From: Undaria pinnatifida | Taxonomy: Eukaryota; Sar; Phaeophyceae; Laminariales; Alariaceae | DNA: 64,000 bases | Reading direction: 5' to 3' | Assembly: GCA_012845835.1 (NCBI GenBank) | Contig: JABAKD010000030.1 | Span: 4,605,416 to 4,669,415 of the forward strand | In this document: piece by piece, positions 19,861-64,000 of the stretch | How positions within the stretch are numbered: position 1 is the first letter of the stretch | Layout of the letters: each line of letters begins with the position of its first letter | Notes under the pieces: generated by a model | Database searches by the model: none | Told to the model about the DNA's origin: nothing | Seen by the model: only the letters and a program-made list of their open reading frames with translations | Program-made: the position numbers and the translations under genes

Positions 19861-21890
19861 TGGGACTCCGTGATGTTCCACGTGTCCCCATCTGTTTTCC
19901 CTCGGGATTCCGCGGGAAACACACCCAATAGACTAATGGGGCTTCCCGCGGGAATACCCCTGATGATGGGATTTCCCACGATACCGCGCGGGAATACCCC
20001 TCTGATGATGGGATTTCCCGCGAAATATCCCTTCTTGGGACTTGCTTTCCACGGTAAATCCTAAGGGACTCCAACACAAGACGATTATCACGACGGTGGA
20101 GTTCTCGTGGGATTTTCCACGACATCCGACGGGACCCGCGCGTTGAGATTTTCACCGCGTTTTTTTTCAGCCTCATTTTCGATTTTAACCCCTGCGGCGA
20201 GGCCGTGCTTTCTTTCCCCAAAGCACCGCAAGATCTCCACACAAGTCCCGCGCCGTGTATCCATCGAGCTCTCCCTGAGCTGTTCCCCACGAGACCCCAA
20301 ATCGCATTTGCATGCTATGATGCGCTGTTGTTCCCGCTCGAGTTTCCCGCGATTCCCCACGAGTTCCCACGCGCGAGTTCCCGTGAGTTCCCCTGCGCGG
20401 TGCCCCAACGAGCAGCTCTCGCAAGTTTGACTGTGTTCCCGGGTCTATCCTGACCGGAATCCCGTTTGTACACCCTATGACAGCCCACGGGGTCTCATAC
20501 GTTCCTACGGGGAGGGAGGGGTTCCACCTGTAAATTTGCGCATGTGGATATCTCGTGGGATCCTCCGACGTCGAGTGGGGGGTTAGCCCAGCAAATCTCT
20601 TGCCCGGGACGGCCGTGGACAAGTTGGTGGCGCCAGGGAAAACATGAGTCAGTTGCTAGAAGAGGTACTGCATGTATACATCGGGGTGCTGCCTCTGTTA
20701 AAAACAAGTGCAGGGTGTAGCAAGCGAATAATGCGGCCAAAGTTACGCGGCCGCTAGCGCGAGCTACCACCACCGTCGCCAGAATTCGAGGGGGGGTTTT
20801 TTGCGGCGTGTGCGCAGGGAAAGGAACGAGGCAAAGGCTAAGGAAGGTTGGGTGGTTCAACTCTGCCCCTGACCAGTGAATTGGTCAGCTACAGGGTAAA
20901 CTCAAAAGAGGCGCAACGAAGCATGGGCGGGACCACAGCCCAGCGCAGGACGCCTCATCCAACCCAGCACTTGTATCCAATGCTCTCCGGTAGCGAGACA
21001 CAATACAACAGCATTTAGAGGTGCTAACACTGCGCAGAGTATGGGATACGCTAGTCCAATCAGCGCGGGGGGAAAATACACCCGACGAGATCTCCTGCCC
21101 GGCGCAGGAGGCCCCATCCAATCCAAAATACTTACATTGAATGATCCACGACAGTGAGACAGAATACAACAGGATCATCCTCCGACGTCCCGCATCATCC
21201 CAGCAGATGGAACCCCACGGCATTCCGCGGCTGCCCGCGAGGTCCAACCTGGGACACCGTGGGGAGCCGCGGATTCCCATATATATGGGGGAGCCGCGAG
21301 ATGCCTCGATGTCTCATGGGACTCCCCGCGGGAACTCGCTCTAATATTGACGAAAACCGTTGTGTGGAAGTCAGCAGATGTACAAGTCATGACCAGTCTT
21401 GTTTGTTTTCTTCTTTTGGTGTGTGTTTTCTCCGGTACTAATCGAAAAGCAGTTTTCGGTTTGGTCTCCGTCCACTGGGCAGGGGAATTTTCCTCAGATT
21501 TATGTCATTTTTAGTGTAACTAGAATAGCAGCCAGGCCTGTTCACCGTTCAGGGAGACCCGGCCCGACTCGATCCGCGAGATTTTCTTGACCCGGCCCGA
21601 CTCGATCCGTCGGATTTCCAACACCTCCTCCTGACCCGACTCGACTCGATCCGTGGGTTTTTGAAGTACCTCTCTACCCCCCCGAGACACCCGCGGGCCG
21701 GGTCATGACCTACGAGAAGCTAATAACAGACTCTCTTTTATGTGCCGCACCTCAACTGCTACTACACTGTCTAATTAACAAAAAAAATCTTCTGGCGAAC
21801 GTGAGCATTATTTGACCGGTTTGATTGTTCGGCTATCTTTTTTTTTCCTTGCCACTTTTTTTTTTTTTTTTGCGGCGGCGGCGGCGGCAG

Positions 21891-64000
<42,110 letters not shown>

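Larger units (their letters stand above)
17118..21890. other. Region between the divergent genes
   Basis: No convincing exon was found in 4.8 kb between the ankyrin start and the first ARM-CCP exon. It should hold the 5' exon(s) and promoter of ARM-CCP. It contains a TAGCTCGA array (19230-19360), a TTAA element, and clusters of CCCGCGGGA-type palindromes (19685-20110, 21195-21340). Decayed (GACCC)-type units (21555-21715) precede exon 1. Confidence 0.6.

Noticed and set aside
19526-20290. A 254-residue minus-strand open frame
   Set aside because: It spans the CCCGCGGGA palindrome cluster and a TTAA element; the composition is explained by the repeats.

Overview
This window looks like nuclear DNA from a eukaryote with large, repeat-filled introns. 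Islands of GC-rich coding sequence with GT-AG (once GC-AG) splice sites sit in a sea of microsatellites, homopolymer runs and short nested transposons. No ribosome-binding sites, operons or bacterial gene packing are seen. The proteins are rich in Gln, Gly, Ser and Ala runs. The main gene is a tubulin deglutamylase, which implies an organism with cilia or glutamylated microtubules. A stramenopile such as a brown alga would fit the style, but that is a guess from texture and not shown by the sequence.

Two multi-exon genes can be rebuilt by hand because every exon junction agrees in phase. On the plus strand, from 21891 to the right edge, 18 exons plus a probable 9-base start of a 19th encode at least 2150 residues. 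An armadillo-repeat N-terminal region (about 380 aa) is followed by low-complexity linkers and a full cytosolic carboxypeptidase (CCP/AGTPBP1-like, M14 family), with N-domain, HPGE zinc motif, third zinc His in DLHGHS, and the catalytic Glu region. On the minus strand, from 17117 down to 2675, four exons encode an ankyrin-repeat protein that probably continues past the left edge. The two genes diverge from a region of about 4.8 kb (17118-21890).

Inside the 8.26-kb second intron of the ankyrin gene, on the opposite strand, lies a small tandem cluster (5440-7108) of OTU-type cysteine protease sequences: a 5' fragment, a 3'-truncated copy with an ATG, and a copy with the whole domain but no ATG.

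The rest is mostly short non-autonomous elements that can be defined from their many copies here. MITE-A has about 20-25 bp inverted ends, and an 80-bp unit inside one end has expanded into satellite arrays. MITE-B has C/G-run inverted ends. A tiny TTAA-flanked element resembles piggyBac. MITE-D and MITE-E are two further inverted-end elements, MITE-E being pogo/Tc1-like with TA flanks. TRIM-S is an LTR-type miniature with 84-bp terminal repeats, a PBS-like and a PPT-like site, and a tRNA-like A/B-box pair. Retroposon-C has a 3' hairpin and poly(A). Families F, G and H are dispersed repeats of unknown class. Several are nested in one another, which gives a relative order of insertion. The longest satellites are pentamers (GGGTC, GGGTT, CCCTT), CT, CAA and GACC.
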